A DNA stretch of 60,312 nucleotides from an uncultured Prevotellaceae bacterium. GTDB lineage: Bacteria; Bacteroidota; Bacteroidia; Bacteroidales; Bacteroidaceae. Below are positions 8,024 through 17,300 of this stretch, piece by piece. A model generated the notes under the pieces. The model was not told the DNA's origin. It saw only the letters and a list, made by a program, of their open reading frames with translations, and made no database searches. Within the stretch, counting starts at the first letter, position 1; each line of letters starts with the position of its first letter. The translations under genes were made by a program, and so were the position numbers. The stretch is from positions 1 to 60,312 of the forward strand of contig ONDA01000015.1 of assembly GCA_900316475.1 (NCBI GenBank), read 5' to 3'.

Positions 8024-9228
8024 ATCTCGTGATCAATACACGAAGGCCACTCTTCACGATAATGACTGACGAAGATGAGGGTCTTCTCCGGACGGCTACA
8101 GAATGCCTCAATGAGACGGAGCACCAATTGGCGCCCACGGTCGTCAAGGCCATGAAGCGGTTCGTCGAGAATCAGCAGCTCGGGGTCCTTTACGAAAGCC
8201 CGTGCCACGAGAATGATGCGTTGCTCGCCGCTCGACAAATGCAGGAAAGAACGCTCGGCCAAGTGGTCGACGCCAAAGAGACGCATCCACCACAGACATT
8301 GTTGACGCTCTTCACTCGAAGGACGGACGTAGAGCCCGACGGTGTCTTTCAGTCCGCTGGCTACGACGTGAAGGGCAGGCAGGTCGCGGTGGTAGCTGCG
8401 GTGCATCTCGGGTGACACATAGCCTATGCGCCGCTTGATGTCCCAGATACTCATACCAGCCTCGCCCTGACGGTGGCCAAAGAGCCGGATGTCGCAGGCA
8501 TAGCGCTGCGGGTTGTCGGCACAGACGAGCGACAACAGTGTAGACTTGCCGGCACCGTTCTGTCCTGACAGGGCCCAATGCTCTCCCCGGCGGACAGTCC
8601 AGTCAAGGTGGCTCAGGATGGTGCGGTCGCCATAGCGTATGGTGACGTCGTGAAAACTGATAACTTCGGGAGCATCGGTGTCCTGACTAAGGTCGACGAC
8701 ATCTGTGACATAGTCAGGGATATCCTTACGGCGCGAGACGACGATATAGATATGTAGGTTGTCGGTTTCCGACAGTTGTCGCAGCAGATTACGCAGCTGG
8801 TCGCGCGTCGCAGCATCAAGACCAATGAAGGGGTTGTCGATGATCAGTGTGTGCGGCTGCGACAATAGCGTTCTGGCAAGCTGGAACTTACGCAGTTCAC
8901 CGCTCGAGAGGGTGATGATGTAACGGTCGAGCAGTTCGCCAAGACCGAAGGTCTCGTAGAGGTGCTGCTGCTGACGACGGCGCTCAGGGGTGTCGTCGCC
9001 GGTCTCGCGGAATGCTTTTTCAAGGAGTTGTGCCACCGTCGGCGTTTCTGCGTCAATGTCGTGCTGGTTCCACCGCAGCTGGAGATAGTAGGCCTGGTCG
9101 GTAGCCACGCCGTAGGAGTCGCGGAAGGCCACGTAGCGCACTTTGTCGCTGGCCATCTGGCGCCGCATCTTTTCCACATATTGTGTCTTGCCGCTGGCGT
9201 TAGGGCCGTAAATAGCAGTTATCTTCAT
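7996..9228 (-). CDS. ATP-binding protein with two ABC domains (ModF-like)
   Basis: 410 residues with two complete ABC ATPase domains. Domain 1 has Walker A GPNASGKT (residues 9-16), signature [13 protein letters not shown] and Walker [13 protein letters not shown]. Domain 2 has [22 protein letters not shown] and [12 protein letters not shown]. The arrangement and length match the ModF/PhrA-like class of soluble twin ATPases found in Bacteroidales. No membrane partner is encoded nearby, so it may not drive transport. The start codon overlaps the ruvC stop by four bases (ATGA). The 3' end overlaps the convergent membrane-protein gene. The exact role is not clear. Confidence 0.85.
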   Translation of the reverse strand: MKITAIYGPNASGKTQYVEKMRRQMASDKVRYVAFRDSYGVATDQAYYLQLRWNQHDIDAETPTVAQLLEKAFRETGDDTPERRRQQQHLYETFGLGELLDRYIITLSSGELRKFQLARTLLSQPHTLIIDNPFIGLDAATRDQLRNLLRQLSETDNLHIYIVVSRRKDIPDYVTDVVDLSQDTDAPEVISFHDVTIRYGDRTILSHLDWTVRRGEHWALSGQNGAGKSTLLSLVCADNPQRYACDIRLFGHRQGEAGMSIWDIKRRIGYVSPEMHRSYHRDLPALHVVASGLKDTVGLYVRPSSEERQQCLWWMRLFGVDHLAERSFLHLSSGEQRIILVARAFVKDPELLILDEPLHGLDDRGRQLVLRLIEAFCSRPEKTLIFVSHYREEWPSCIDHEIYLKRVLQS

Positions 9229-9782
9229 TTCTTTATCTTGTCAGGGTTCTTGTTTACAAAGTCTTTCCATCCACGGTATTTCACGTCGCTCTCCGGACGT
9301 CCTATTTGGAGATAGTGGCAATAGGCAGCTCCAAGGGCATCGGTGGCGTCCATAAACTTCGACATGTCCTCCTCCTTAAGTTTGAGCAAACGCTGCAGCA
9401 TACCCGCAACCTGCTCCTTAGAAGCAGAGCCGTTGCCCGTGAGCGCCATCTTGATTTTCATAGGGGCATATTCGTGGATTGGTACGCCGTGATGGATGGC
9501 GGCGGCAATGGCGACGCCCTGAGCCCGTCCTAACTTCAGCATCGACTGCACGTTCTTGCCAAAAAAAGGAGCCTCGATGGCCAGCTCGTCGGGAAGCCAC
9601 GCGTCGATGATACCCGTCACGCGCTCGAAAATATGTCCCAGCTTAAGGTAGGCATCAGGAAAGCGCCTGAGGTCGATGACACCCATCGTCAGCATCTGCG
9701 CCTTACCGTCGACGACCTTCAGCAATCCGTAGCCCATGATATTGGTGCCGGGATCAATGCCTAAGATAATCTTTTCTTTCAT
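9225..9782 (-). CDS. ruvC: Crossover junction endodeoxyribonuclease RuvC
   Basis: A 185-residue Holliday-junction resolvase. The RNase H-like fold shows Asp10 in ILGIDPGTN, the central acidic residue in [11 protein letters not shown], and the C-terminal acidic pair in [13 protein letters not shown]. RuvC cuts the four-way junction held by RuvAB during recombination and repair. Size is normal. It is the first gene of a two-gene unit with the twin ABC ATPase, overlapping it by four bases. On its strand TAACTTTG at 9798-9791 provides a -7 element nine bases ahead of the start codon. Confidence 0.95.
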   Translation of the reverse strand: MKEKIILGIDPGTNIMGYGLLKVVDGKAQMLTMGVIDLRRFPDAYLKLGHIFERVTGIIDAWLPDELAIEAPFFGKNVQSMLKLGRAQGVAIAAAIHHGVPIHEYAPMKIKMALTGNGSASKEQVAGMLQRLLKLKEEDMSKFMDATDALGAAYCHYLQIGRPESDVKYRGWKDFVNKNPDKIKK

Positions 9783-9884
9783 GATGGGTGCAAAGTTACT
9801 AAGTTTTCCTCAAATAATCATCATCATTTGTGGGTATTCTCATATTTTTCTTGGCAGATGTAAACGAATTGCAAAAAATAGTTG

Positions 9885-9892
9885 TATCTTTG
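9885..9892 (+). promoter_or_regulatory. -7 element of feoAB, very close to the start codon
   Basis: TATCTTTG at 9885-9892 ends five bases before the feoAB ATG at 9898. If this is the promoter, the transcript would be leaderless or nearly so. No clear TTTG lies 19 bases upstream. Confidence 0.55.
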
Positions 9893-9897
9893 CACGC

Positions 9898-12258
9898 ATG
9901 AAACTTTCAGAACTGAAAACAGGTGAGCAGGGCGTCATCGTGAAGGTGTACGGCCATGGCGGCTTCCGTAAGCGCATCGTTGAGATGGGCTTCGTTAAGG
10001 GACAAAGCGTTGAGGTGTTGCTTAACGCACCGCTGCAAGACCCCGTGAAATACCAGATTATGGGCTACGAGGTGTCGCTGAGACACCAGGAAGCCGATAT
10101 GATAGAGGTTGTAAAACAGACCCAACAGACCCACCCCCATCCCCTCCCTGTAAGGGAGGGGGGGAATATGTCTGACGGCGAGGTCATCACGCCCCTCCCT
10201 CACAGGGAGGGGACGGGGGAGAGTCTTCATGAGGCCCTTCGTGCTCGCCGCCACCTGAACGTCGCTTTAGTGGGCAACCCCAACTGCGGTAAGACGTCGC
10301 TGTTCAACTATGCGTCGGGCGCCCATGCCCACGTCGGCAACTACAGCGGGGTGACCGTCGATGCCACCGTGGCTAAGGCTCAGTTCTTCGGTTACGACTT
10401 CTCGCTGACCGACCTGCCAGGCACCTATTCGCTGACGTGCTATTCGCCTGAAGAACTCTATGTGCGACAGCATCTGACGGAACAGACTCCCGACGTTGTC
10501 ATCAATGTCGTTGACGCCTCGAACCTGGAGCGCAATCTCTATCTGACAACACAGCTGGTAGATATGAATATCCGAATGGTTTGTGCATTGAACATGTACG
10601 ACGAATTCGAACGGCGTGGTGACCACGTCGACCTCAAGACGCTCTCAACGCTCTTTGGCATGCCGATGGTGCCTACATCGTTTAAAACTGGTATGGGCGT
10701 CAAAGAACTGTTCAAGGCCGTCATTCAGGTGTATGAGAATACTCAGGGAACGTCGCGACATATCCACATCAACTATGGACACGAGATAGAGGGCGGTATC
10801 AGCGATATCCAGAAATACCTGAAAGCCGATGAACACATCCGCCAACGCTACTCTACGCGCTATCTGGCTATCAAACTGCTGGAGGGCGATACCCACGCCG
10901 CACAGTATATTGGCCAGCACTTTGCTGACGAGCACCGTCCCGAGGACTACGAGCGGCTGAAGAAGGTGTGCGATTACGCCAAGAACCGTGTCAGAGAAGA
11001 GACGAACAACGACGCTGAGACGGCCATTATGGATGCCAAATATGGCTTTATCAACGGTGCTCTGACTGAGGCCGGATTCCGTACGGGCACAAAGGAGAAT
11101 ATTTATAAGACCACCCACATGATAGACAATGTCCTGTCGAACAAGTACGTTGGTTTCCCCATTTTCTTCCTCATCCTCTACGTGATGTTCCAGACCACCT
11201 TCTCCTTAGGGCAATACCCGATGGACTGGATAGAAGAAGGCGTCAATTGGTTGGGGGAATGGATAGGTGCATCAATGTCTGACGGACCATTGCGCTCTAT
11301 GCTCGTCGACGGTATTATTGGCGGCGTAGGAGCGGTCATTGTGTTCCTGCCGCAAATCCTGATACTCTACTTCTTCATCTCGCTGATGGAAGACTCGGGC
11401 TATATGGCACGTGCCGCCTTCATTATGGACCGCCTGATGCACAAGATGGGACTTCACGGCAAGTCGTTTATCCCCCTGGTGATGGGCTTCGGTTGCAACG
11501 TGCCTGCCGTGATGGCTACCCGTACCATTGAGAGCCGACGTTCGCGCTTGATTACTATGATGGTATTACCGTTTATGTCGTGCTCGGCTCGCCTGCCTAT
11601 CTATATAATGGTAACAGGCTTCTTCTTTGCAGAGAAATACCAGTCGTTAGTGATGATCTCGCTGTATTGTGTAGGTATTCTGATGTCTGTCATTGTGAGT
11701 AACATCCTGTCGCGTCTGGTCATCAAGGGCGAGGATACGCCCTTCGTGATGGAGCTGCCGCCATATCGCTGGCCTACGGCAAAAGCCATCGGTCGCCACA
11801 CATGGGAGAAGGGAAAGGAGTATCTGAAGAAAATGGGCGGCATCATCCTCGTCGCCAGCATCCTTGTCTGGGCCTTGGGATATTTCGGGACGATGGGTGT
11901 CGCTCCTTCGTTGTCAGAAAGCTTTATCGGCAGAATGGGACAGACCATAGAGCCGCTGTTCTTGCTGCAAGGATTCAATTGGCAATTGGACGTCTCGCTG
12001 ATAGCTGGCGTTGGTGCAAAAGAAATCGTAGCGTCAACGATGGGGGTCTTGGGCGGGTTCGAAACCATCACACCACTGGTAGCCTATGCCTACCTGCTGT
12101 TCGTGCTGCTCTATTTCCCTTGCCTGGCAACGATTATTGCCATCAAACATGAGACTGGCTCATGGAAATGGGCTTGCTGCTCGGCGGTCTACACCACGAT
12201 GATAGCTTGGGTGGTTTCTGCTGCCGTCTATCAGGTCGGACTACTCTTCAATGTGTGA
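9898..12258 (+). CDS. feoB: Ferrous iron transporter, FeoA-FeoB fusion
   Basis: 786 residues. Residues 1-75 are a FeoA SH3-like domain (MKLSELKTGEQGVIVKVYGHGGFRKRIVEMG). From about 120 comes the FeoB GTPase: G1 GNPNCGKTS, G3 DLPGTYSL, G4-type NMYDE. The membrane permease follows, with FeoB hallmarks such as MGFGCNVPAVMATRT and LVASILVWALGYFG. FeoAB fusions are usual in Bacteroidales and import Fe2+ across the inner membrane. The linker (residues about 77-109) consists of an inserted palindromic element translated in frame, also seen in the primase-helicase gene at 58168-58300. The start is set by the FeoA domain. The stop region overlaps the convergent gene by 18 bases. Confidence 0.95.
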   Translation: MKLSELKTGEQGVIVKVYGHGGFRKRIVEMGFVKGQSVEVLLNAPLQDPVKYQIMGYEVSLRHQEADMIEVVKQTQQTHPHPLPVREGGNMSDGEVITPLPHREGTGESLHEALRARRHLNVALVGNPNCGKTSLFNYASGAHAHVGNYSGVTVDATVAKAQFFGYDFSLTDLPGTYSLTCYSPEELYVRQHLTEQTPDVVINVVDASNLERNLYLTTQLVDMNIRMVCALNMYDEFERRGDHVDLKTLSTLFGMPMVPTSFKTGMGVKELFKAVIQVYENTQGTSRHIHINYGHEIEGGISDIQKYLKADEHIRQRYSTRYLAIKLLEGDTHAAQYIGQHFADEHRPEDYERLKKVCDYAKNRVREETNNDAETAIMDAKYGFINGALTEAGFRTGTKENIYKTTHMIDNVLSNKYVGFPIFFLILYVMFQTTFSLGQYPMDWIEEGVNWLGEWIGASMSDGPLRSMLVDGIIGGVGAVIVFLPQILILYFFISLMEDSGYMARAAFIMDRLMHKMGLHGKSFIPLVMGFGCNVPAVMATRTIESRRSRLITMMVLPFMSCSARLPIYIMVTGFFFAEKYQSLVMISLYCVGILMSVIVSNILSRLVIKGEDTPFVMELPPYRWPTAKAIGRHTWEKGKEYLKKMGGIILVASILVWALGYFGTMGVAPSLSESFIGRMGQTIEPLFLLQGFNWQLDVSLIAGVGAKEIVASTMGVLGGFETITPLVAYAYLLFVLLYFPCLATIIAIKHETGSWKWACCSAVYTTMIAWVVSAAVYQVGLLFNV
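10127..10223. repeat. GC-rich palindromic element inserted in frame in feoAB
   Basis: Two CCCCTCCCT...AGGGAGGGG hairpins (10141-10164 and 10192-10212) flank a spacer reading GTCTGACGGC. It is translated as HPHPLPVREG...MSDG...TPLPHREGTGE. The element at 58168-58300 gives nearly the same peptide in an unrelated protein. It lies exactly in the FeoA-FeoB linker. Confidence 0.85.
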
Positions 12259-13044
12259 CAGGGAGTGAGCAAATGCTGTGAAGAAATTGGTCATAGCCTC
12301 AGAAGGATAATACTTGAGGTATTGTGCCGAGCGGCGGACATGCCACAGCATAGCCTGCGAGTTGGATGTATGCACGAAAATATCCTTGCCCTGAGAGAAA
12401 TACCATTCTTCAGCGTGTGAGTTTCGCTGGCTGAAAATATTACGGATGAGCTGATTCATCAGTTCATCTGAAAGTGGCTTCATGAATGGCAGCTCTTCGG
12501 GAGTAAAATTCAGAGTACGTATTAGGATAGCAGCCGTCAGCTGGGCCATCTGCTCAAGTTTCAACCGCGTGATCCAGTCATTAAGCATGGCAAAGTCTAT
12601 ATTCTTGCCAGACTGTCGGAGAAAGATGCCAAACTCCACAGTGCGCTTGACGGGGATGCCGGCGTTTAGTATAAAACGAGCAATCCCTAAAAGGTGGAGT
12701 AGGGCAGTGCGCGTCTCCGTCTTGGAATCTTCGGCGTCCAGGATGTTCTGTAACTGATGATTCAGAATGGGGTTTGTCAGATGGTCTGACATAAGCAGGT
12801 CGTTGTCTTCGGTACTATGAATCTTTGCTTGGCTCCACTGCTGTAATAGAGGCTCAGGCACTTGCACGAAAAACTGGTTGCTGCAGCGCTTGATACCTTC
12901 GTATACCAGAGGTGAGACATCGTGCATCTCGGATAACTGGAAAAGCCTGTTCCACTTCCATGCTGAAAGCGGCTCTATCGTCTCGTCTGTTGCAAATGCT
13001 CCTGCACGTAGCAGACGGAAAAAGTTGCGTTCAATGATATTCAT
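12241..13044 (-). CDS. Uncharacterised protein, possibly related to the nucleotidyltransferase family PF14907
   Basis: 267 residues, MNIIERNFFRLLRAGAFATDETIEPLSAWKWNRLFQLSEMHDVSPLVYEGI.... The N-terminal part resembles the helical lead-in of Bacteroidales proteins annotated as 'nucleotidyltransferase family' (PF14907). I see no GSxxxG or DxD catalytic motif, so it is probably not an active transferase. The ATG at 13044 overlaps the nhaC stop (ATGA), so this is the last gene of a tamB-nhaC unit. Longer upstream open frame exists but is only the other frame of nhaC. The 3' end overlaps feoAB by 18 bases in convergent orientation. Function unknown. Confidence 0.6.
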   Translation of the reverse strand: MNIIERNFFRLLRAGAFATDETIEPLSAWKWNRLFQLSEMHDVSPLVYEGIKRCSNQFFVQVPEPLLQQWSQAKIHSTEDNDLLMSDHLTNPILNHQLQNILDAEDSKTETRTALLHLLGIARFILNAGIPVKRTVEFGIFLRQSGKNIDFAMLNDWITRLKLEQMAQLTAAILIRTLNFTPEELPFMKPLSDELMNQLIRNIFSQRNSHAEEWYFSQGKDIFVHTSNSQAMLWHVRRSAQYLKYYPSEAMTNFFTAFAHSLSHIEE

Positions 13045-14315
13045 GAGTATTGTCTTGGATAGCGTAGGATGATAGCCAGCAGGGCGATAATACCGAGAGC
13101 CATCGGGTAATACAAATATGGTATGATGGCTATGGGGTTCAGGGATGCCAGTCCTGCCGCCATGAGGATTTGTGCGCCGTAGGGTAATATGCCCTGCGAG
13201 AAGCAGGAGAAGGTGTCGAGGATGGAGGCGCACTTGCGGTTGTCGAGTCCGAACCGGTCGCCAATCTGCTTGGCAATGCCGCCGACGGTGAGGATGGCTA
13301 CCGTGTTGTTGGCCGTACAGACGTTGACGATGGACACCAGTGCCGCTATGGACAGTTCGGCTCCGCGCTTGCTGCTGACGTGATGCGTCATCAGACGGAT
13401 GACGAAATCGATACCTCCCTGATGACGGATCAGTGCCAACAGACCGCCTGCCATCATCGTGATGATGATGAGTTCGCCCATACCAACGATACCTTCGCCC
13501 ATAGCGCCCATCCATCCGTAGAGGTCGTAGGAGCCTCCTATCAAGCCGATGATGCCGGTCAGGACAATGCCGATGGTAAGCACCGCCATTACGTTCATGC
13601 CGCAGACGGCCGTCACCAGCACTGCAATGTAAGGTAAAACTTTGAGTGGCTCAATGGCTTTGATGTCGGTAGGTGCCTGTACGTCTGTTCCCATGAATAC
13701 ATAAATGATAAAGACGATGAGCGCAGCAGGAGCCACCATAAAGAGGTTGACACGGAACTTGTCGGAGAGACGACATCCCTGTGTCTGTGTGGCTGCTATT
13801 GTGGTGTCACTGATGAATGACAGATTGTCGCCAAAAAACGAACCGCCTACAACAATGGCTGTCATCATGGCATGCGAAGTACCCGTCATATCGGCTATTC
13901 CTGCGGCAATCGGTGTCAATGCCACTATTGTGCCCACACTTGTACCTATGCTGAGTGATACGAAACAGGCTGCCAGGAATAGTCCTGCCAACAACATCTG
14001 TGGTGGCAGTAGCCATAAAGTAAGATTGACTGTTGCATCGATACAACCAATTATTTTGGCAGAGCTGGCAAAGGCTCCGGCAAGGACAAAAATCCAAATC
14101 ATGAGCATCATCTGTTCCGTGGAGGCTCCGCGTGAAAACGTGTCGATGCGCTGATGGAGGGGAAGACCGCCGCTGATGATGACCGCATAGACGGAAGCTG
14201 CCATGAAAGCTACGGTGATAGGAACTTTATAGAAGTCGCCTGCCACGATGCTGGTCAAGAGGTAAAGCGCTATAAAAATCGCCAGGGGCGACAATGCTAT
14301 CAATCCCTTCTTCAT
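13041..14315 (-). CDS. nhaC: Na+/H+ antiporter, NhaC family
   Basis: 424 residues with about eleven predicted membrane helices. NhaC-family stretches are clear: LSIGTSVGTIVALTPIAAGIA, GGSFFGDNLSFISDTTIAATQTQG and TANNTVAILTVGGIAKQI. It exchanges Na+ for H+ across the inner membrane, or possibly carries another substrate in this broad superfamily. It overlaps the upstream tamB-like gene by four bases and the downstream gene by four bases, so the three are translationally coupled. A second antiporter (nhaD) and the Na+ pump Nqr lie within 12 kb. Confidence 0.88.
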   Translation of the reverse strand: MKKGLIALSPLAIFIALYLLTSIVAGDFYKVPITVAFMAASVYAVIISGGLPLHQRIDTFSRGASTEQMMLMIWIFVLAGAFASSAKIIGCIDATVNLTLWLLPPQMLLAGLFLAACFVSLSIGTSVGTIVALTPIAAGIADMTGTSHAMMTAIVVGGSFFGDNLSFISDTTIAATQTQGCRLSDKFRVNLFMVAPAALIVFIIYVFMGTDVQAPTDIKAIEPLKVLPYIAVLVTAVCGMNVMAVLTIGIVLTGIIGLIGGSYDLYGWMGAMGEGIVGMGELIIITMMAGGLLALIRHQGGIDFVIRLMTHHVSSKRGAELSIAALVSIVNVCTANNTVAILTVGGIAKQIGDRFGLDNRKCASILDTFSCFSQGILPYGAQILMAAGLASLNPIAIIPYLYYPMALGIIALLAIILRYPRQYS

Positions 14316-17300
14316 TCTTTTCTATTTTTATCGTTCTTCTTGATACCGAAGAAATCGCCGAGACTGTTGAAGTCTTTCTTCATAATGATGCCAATGCCCT
14401 GAGTGTTCAGACTTGAGCGAGTGAAGTAGCGGTCGTTGGTCTGATTGTAGACTTTCAGCGCGTAGTTGCCGTTAGGGGTAAGCAGGTAGCGCACGTCGAA
14501 GTCGCCGATAAAGGAGGGTGAAGCTTGAGTGGCGTTGTCACGATAGCCGAACTGTCCATTAATGAGCAGACGGTTGTTGAGCATACGGCCATTGACAATA
14601 CCCTCGTATTCGGCATTGTTCCAACCCTCGGTGCCTGTAGAGATGTTGGCACCGAAGTTCCAATTGTTGTTCCTTAGAATCTGGTTTAGAACGTTGTTGA
14701 TTTGTGTTGACAATGTACCGGAGAGGAAAGAGTTCATGGCGAGGGATGTACGGTCTAACTGCTCCTGCTGCGCAGCGTTGTTCTGTCCTTGACTATAGAA
14801 ACGTCCTATACTTAAGAGATAGAGTACTTGCTGGTTCATTTCCTGCTGAGAGGAGAGTAGCGAGCGTATCATTTGTTTCTCGTCAGCATTGACGTTGGGA
14901 ATGTCAAGGTCGAAGGTTACTTGTGGTGACATAGGTTGACCGCCAATATTCATGAGGCAGTTGACACGGACCGTGTTCGAAGAGAACGAGTTACCGATAT
15001 TGAGGTCGGAAAGACTGACACCGTTGACAGTATAGAGAGCTTGCAGATTGAGTGCCGCCTCATAAGGATCACCGCCAAAGGTGATGGTGCCGCCTTGCTG
15101 AAACTGGAACTTCTTATTAATAATGTTTTGTATAGTGACATCGTAAGTGCCGGTCTCGACGGTGTAGATACCTTGCATTTGGAAAGCTCCCTTGTTGTAA
15201 TAGGAAGCCTGGATGGTACCATTCCCTGCCAATGTGATGTAGTCGCCGGTCTTGGCGTCCATCAGTAGGCGCATCGTAGCCTCCGGGGTGGCATTGACGA
15301 GGAACGTCATATAGATATTGGTAGAACTTAATGCAGACTGTTGAGCGTCTGACGCCGCCTGGCCTGAATCACGACTGTTTGCATGCCAGGTGATATACTC
15401 GTGAGAGTTGATGGCGTCTGTCTGTGCAGCGTTATAGACAAAAACGGTGTTCTTCAATGGCGTTACATGACAATCAATATGAACGTCGTCGCCCTTCATG
15501 CGGATATTGACATTTCCCGCAGCAAAGACTGTTCCATAAAAGGACTGGTCGCCGAAGTCATCGAAGTCATATCCCAAGAACTTGTCTGTGGTGACATTAA
15601 GGTCGAGGCTCAGATTAGTAAGATCTTCATGGAAAATACCACCGCTGAGATATGCAATGTTCCCATACTTATCGTAGAGTGGTTGGTGGTCGATGTGAAT
15701 CTTGTTGGGTATCAAGGTTATAGTGTCGTTTCGCAACTGGTAGGTGGTGTTTGTCGGCGTAATGGTTGCTTCGCCGCTGACGACGAGACCACCCGTAAGG
15801 TTGATAGCTGACAGCGGGCCAGCCAGTCTGACGTCGCCCGTACCGTGTCCAGTGATATGCGAAATGAAAGATTCAGTAAACGAGTGCATAAAGTCGAGAT
15901 AGGTGCCATGGGCCGAGATGCCTAAGTCAATGAAATCTTTTTCTGGTGAGACGTAACCATCAATATAAGTCATGGCTTCTGGACCGTCGTTGGCCGTAGC
16001 GTGAATGTCTATCTGCTTCTGCTGCTTGTTCCAGTTGACGAGTGCGTTTAGCGTGCCCATGCGTCCTTCCTGGAATTTAAAGTCATGGACGCTGAGCGAG
16101 GCTTTCATGTCGGGGGCGTTCAGTACCGAAGACAGGGTGGCTCTTCCCGATGCCTTTCCTGAGAAGGTGACAGCATCGAAGTTGACAAGGTCGAGTATAT
16201 AGGCAACCTCTACACCTTTGAGGTCTACAACGACTGTGTCGGAAGGTTGCTTGGAGGCCGTTCCGTCTATGGTGATGTATTGTTGATTGTTATGGACGAT
16301 GAAGTGGTCTACCAAAAGCCGCTCAGAAGAATAAAGCACGTCAGAAGGTTCTATGAGCCACTTAGAGTTATCGATGATGACTGTTGAGGGGAGAAAGCGC
16401 GCATGGGCTTCGGCTAATCCATGATTGTTGACATAAAACTGTGTGGCAGCGTTAAGAATGCCGCTGACAGGCTTCTGTTGGTCGTTATTGTCCCAGTGTA
16501 GAGTGCTCTGCAGATTGTTGTTGGCAGCAAAGCCGTTGATGTCAAGTTGTAATGGCAGTCCGTCGTTCTGTATGCGGCTAATGCCAGCTTCGATAGTCAT
16601 GGTGTCGGTTGGCGTATTAACATGTACATAGGCATCCTTGTATTGACTATCATTAAAGCTAAAACCTGGGGCTTGCAAGTCAATCTTCATCAGTTGGCTG
16701 TTGTCGTTGACAATCGCAGAGAGCGACAGTGGTTGCGTGACGTCTACATTGACGTTGAGTAATTTCTGTAGCCAATCGGTCTTTGCAACGGTCATCTGTA
16801 AGGTGAAGTTGTTGTTGACAGACTTGTTGAGAGGTGGTAATCCCGGCAGTGTCGGCATTCGCGTACCGACGGCATTGGCAACGCTTTGAGCCAGAGTCGT
16901 ATAGTCGAACTGTCCGACGAGGTCAGCATGTGCAAAGTCGCTGTTAAGGGTGATGTGGTGACGGCCTTCTTCATAGTCGGACTTGATATGTAAGTATTCG
17001 AGCTGGTAACTCTTCTCAGGTAGGCTCAGGTGGTGAATGCTGACGGCACCTACGGCATCCTTCAGGCTTTTGGCATGTACGTCAAGGTCAAGTTGGGCAG
17101 CCACTTTCGGATCGTTAATCTGTAAATGGCCAGCCAAATGAGAATCGGCATACCTTCCGTCAAGACTAATGTCTCGATAGCTGTCGTTATCGAAGTCGAA
17201 ACGGCTGACGGCACCTTTTACACAAAATAGCTCCTTCATGATACCATTAAATGCCAAGTCAGCCGCTATGATGCCTAACTTTTCATTTTCGAGAAGCTGG

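Noticed and set aside
13045-13515. N-terminal extension of the gene ending at 12241
   Set aside because: This part is another frame of nhaC; the ATG at 13044 overlapping the nhaC stop is the sensible start.
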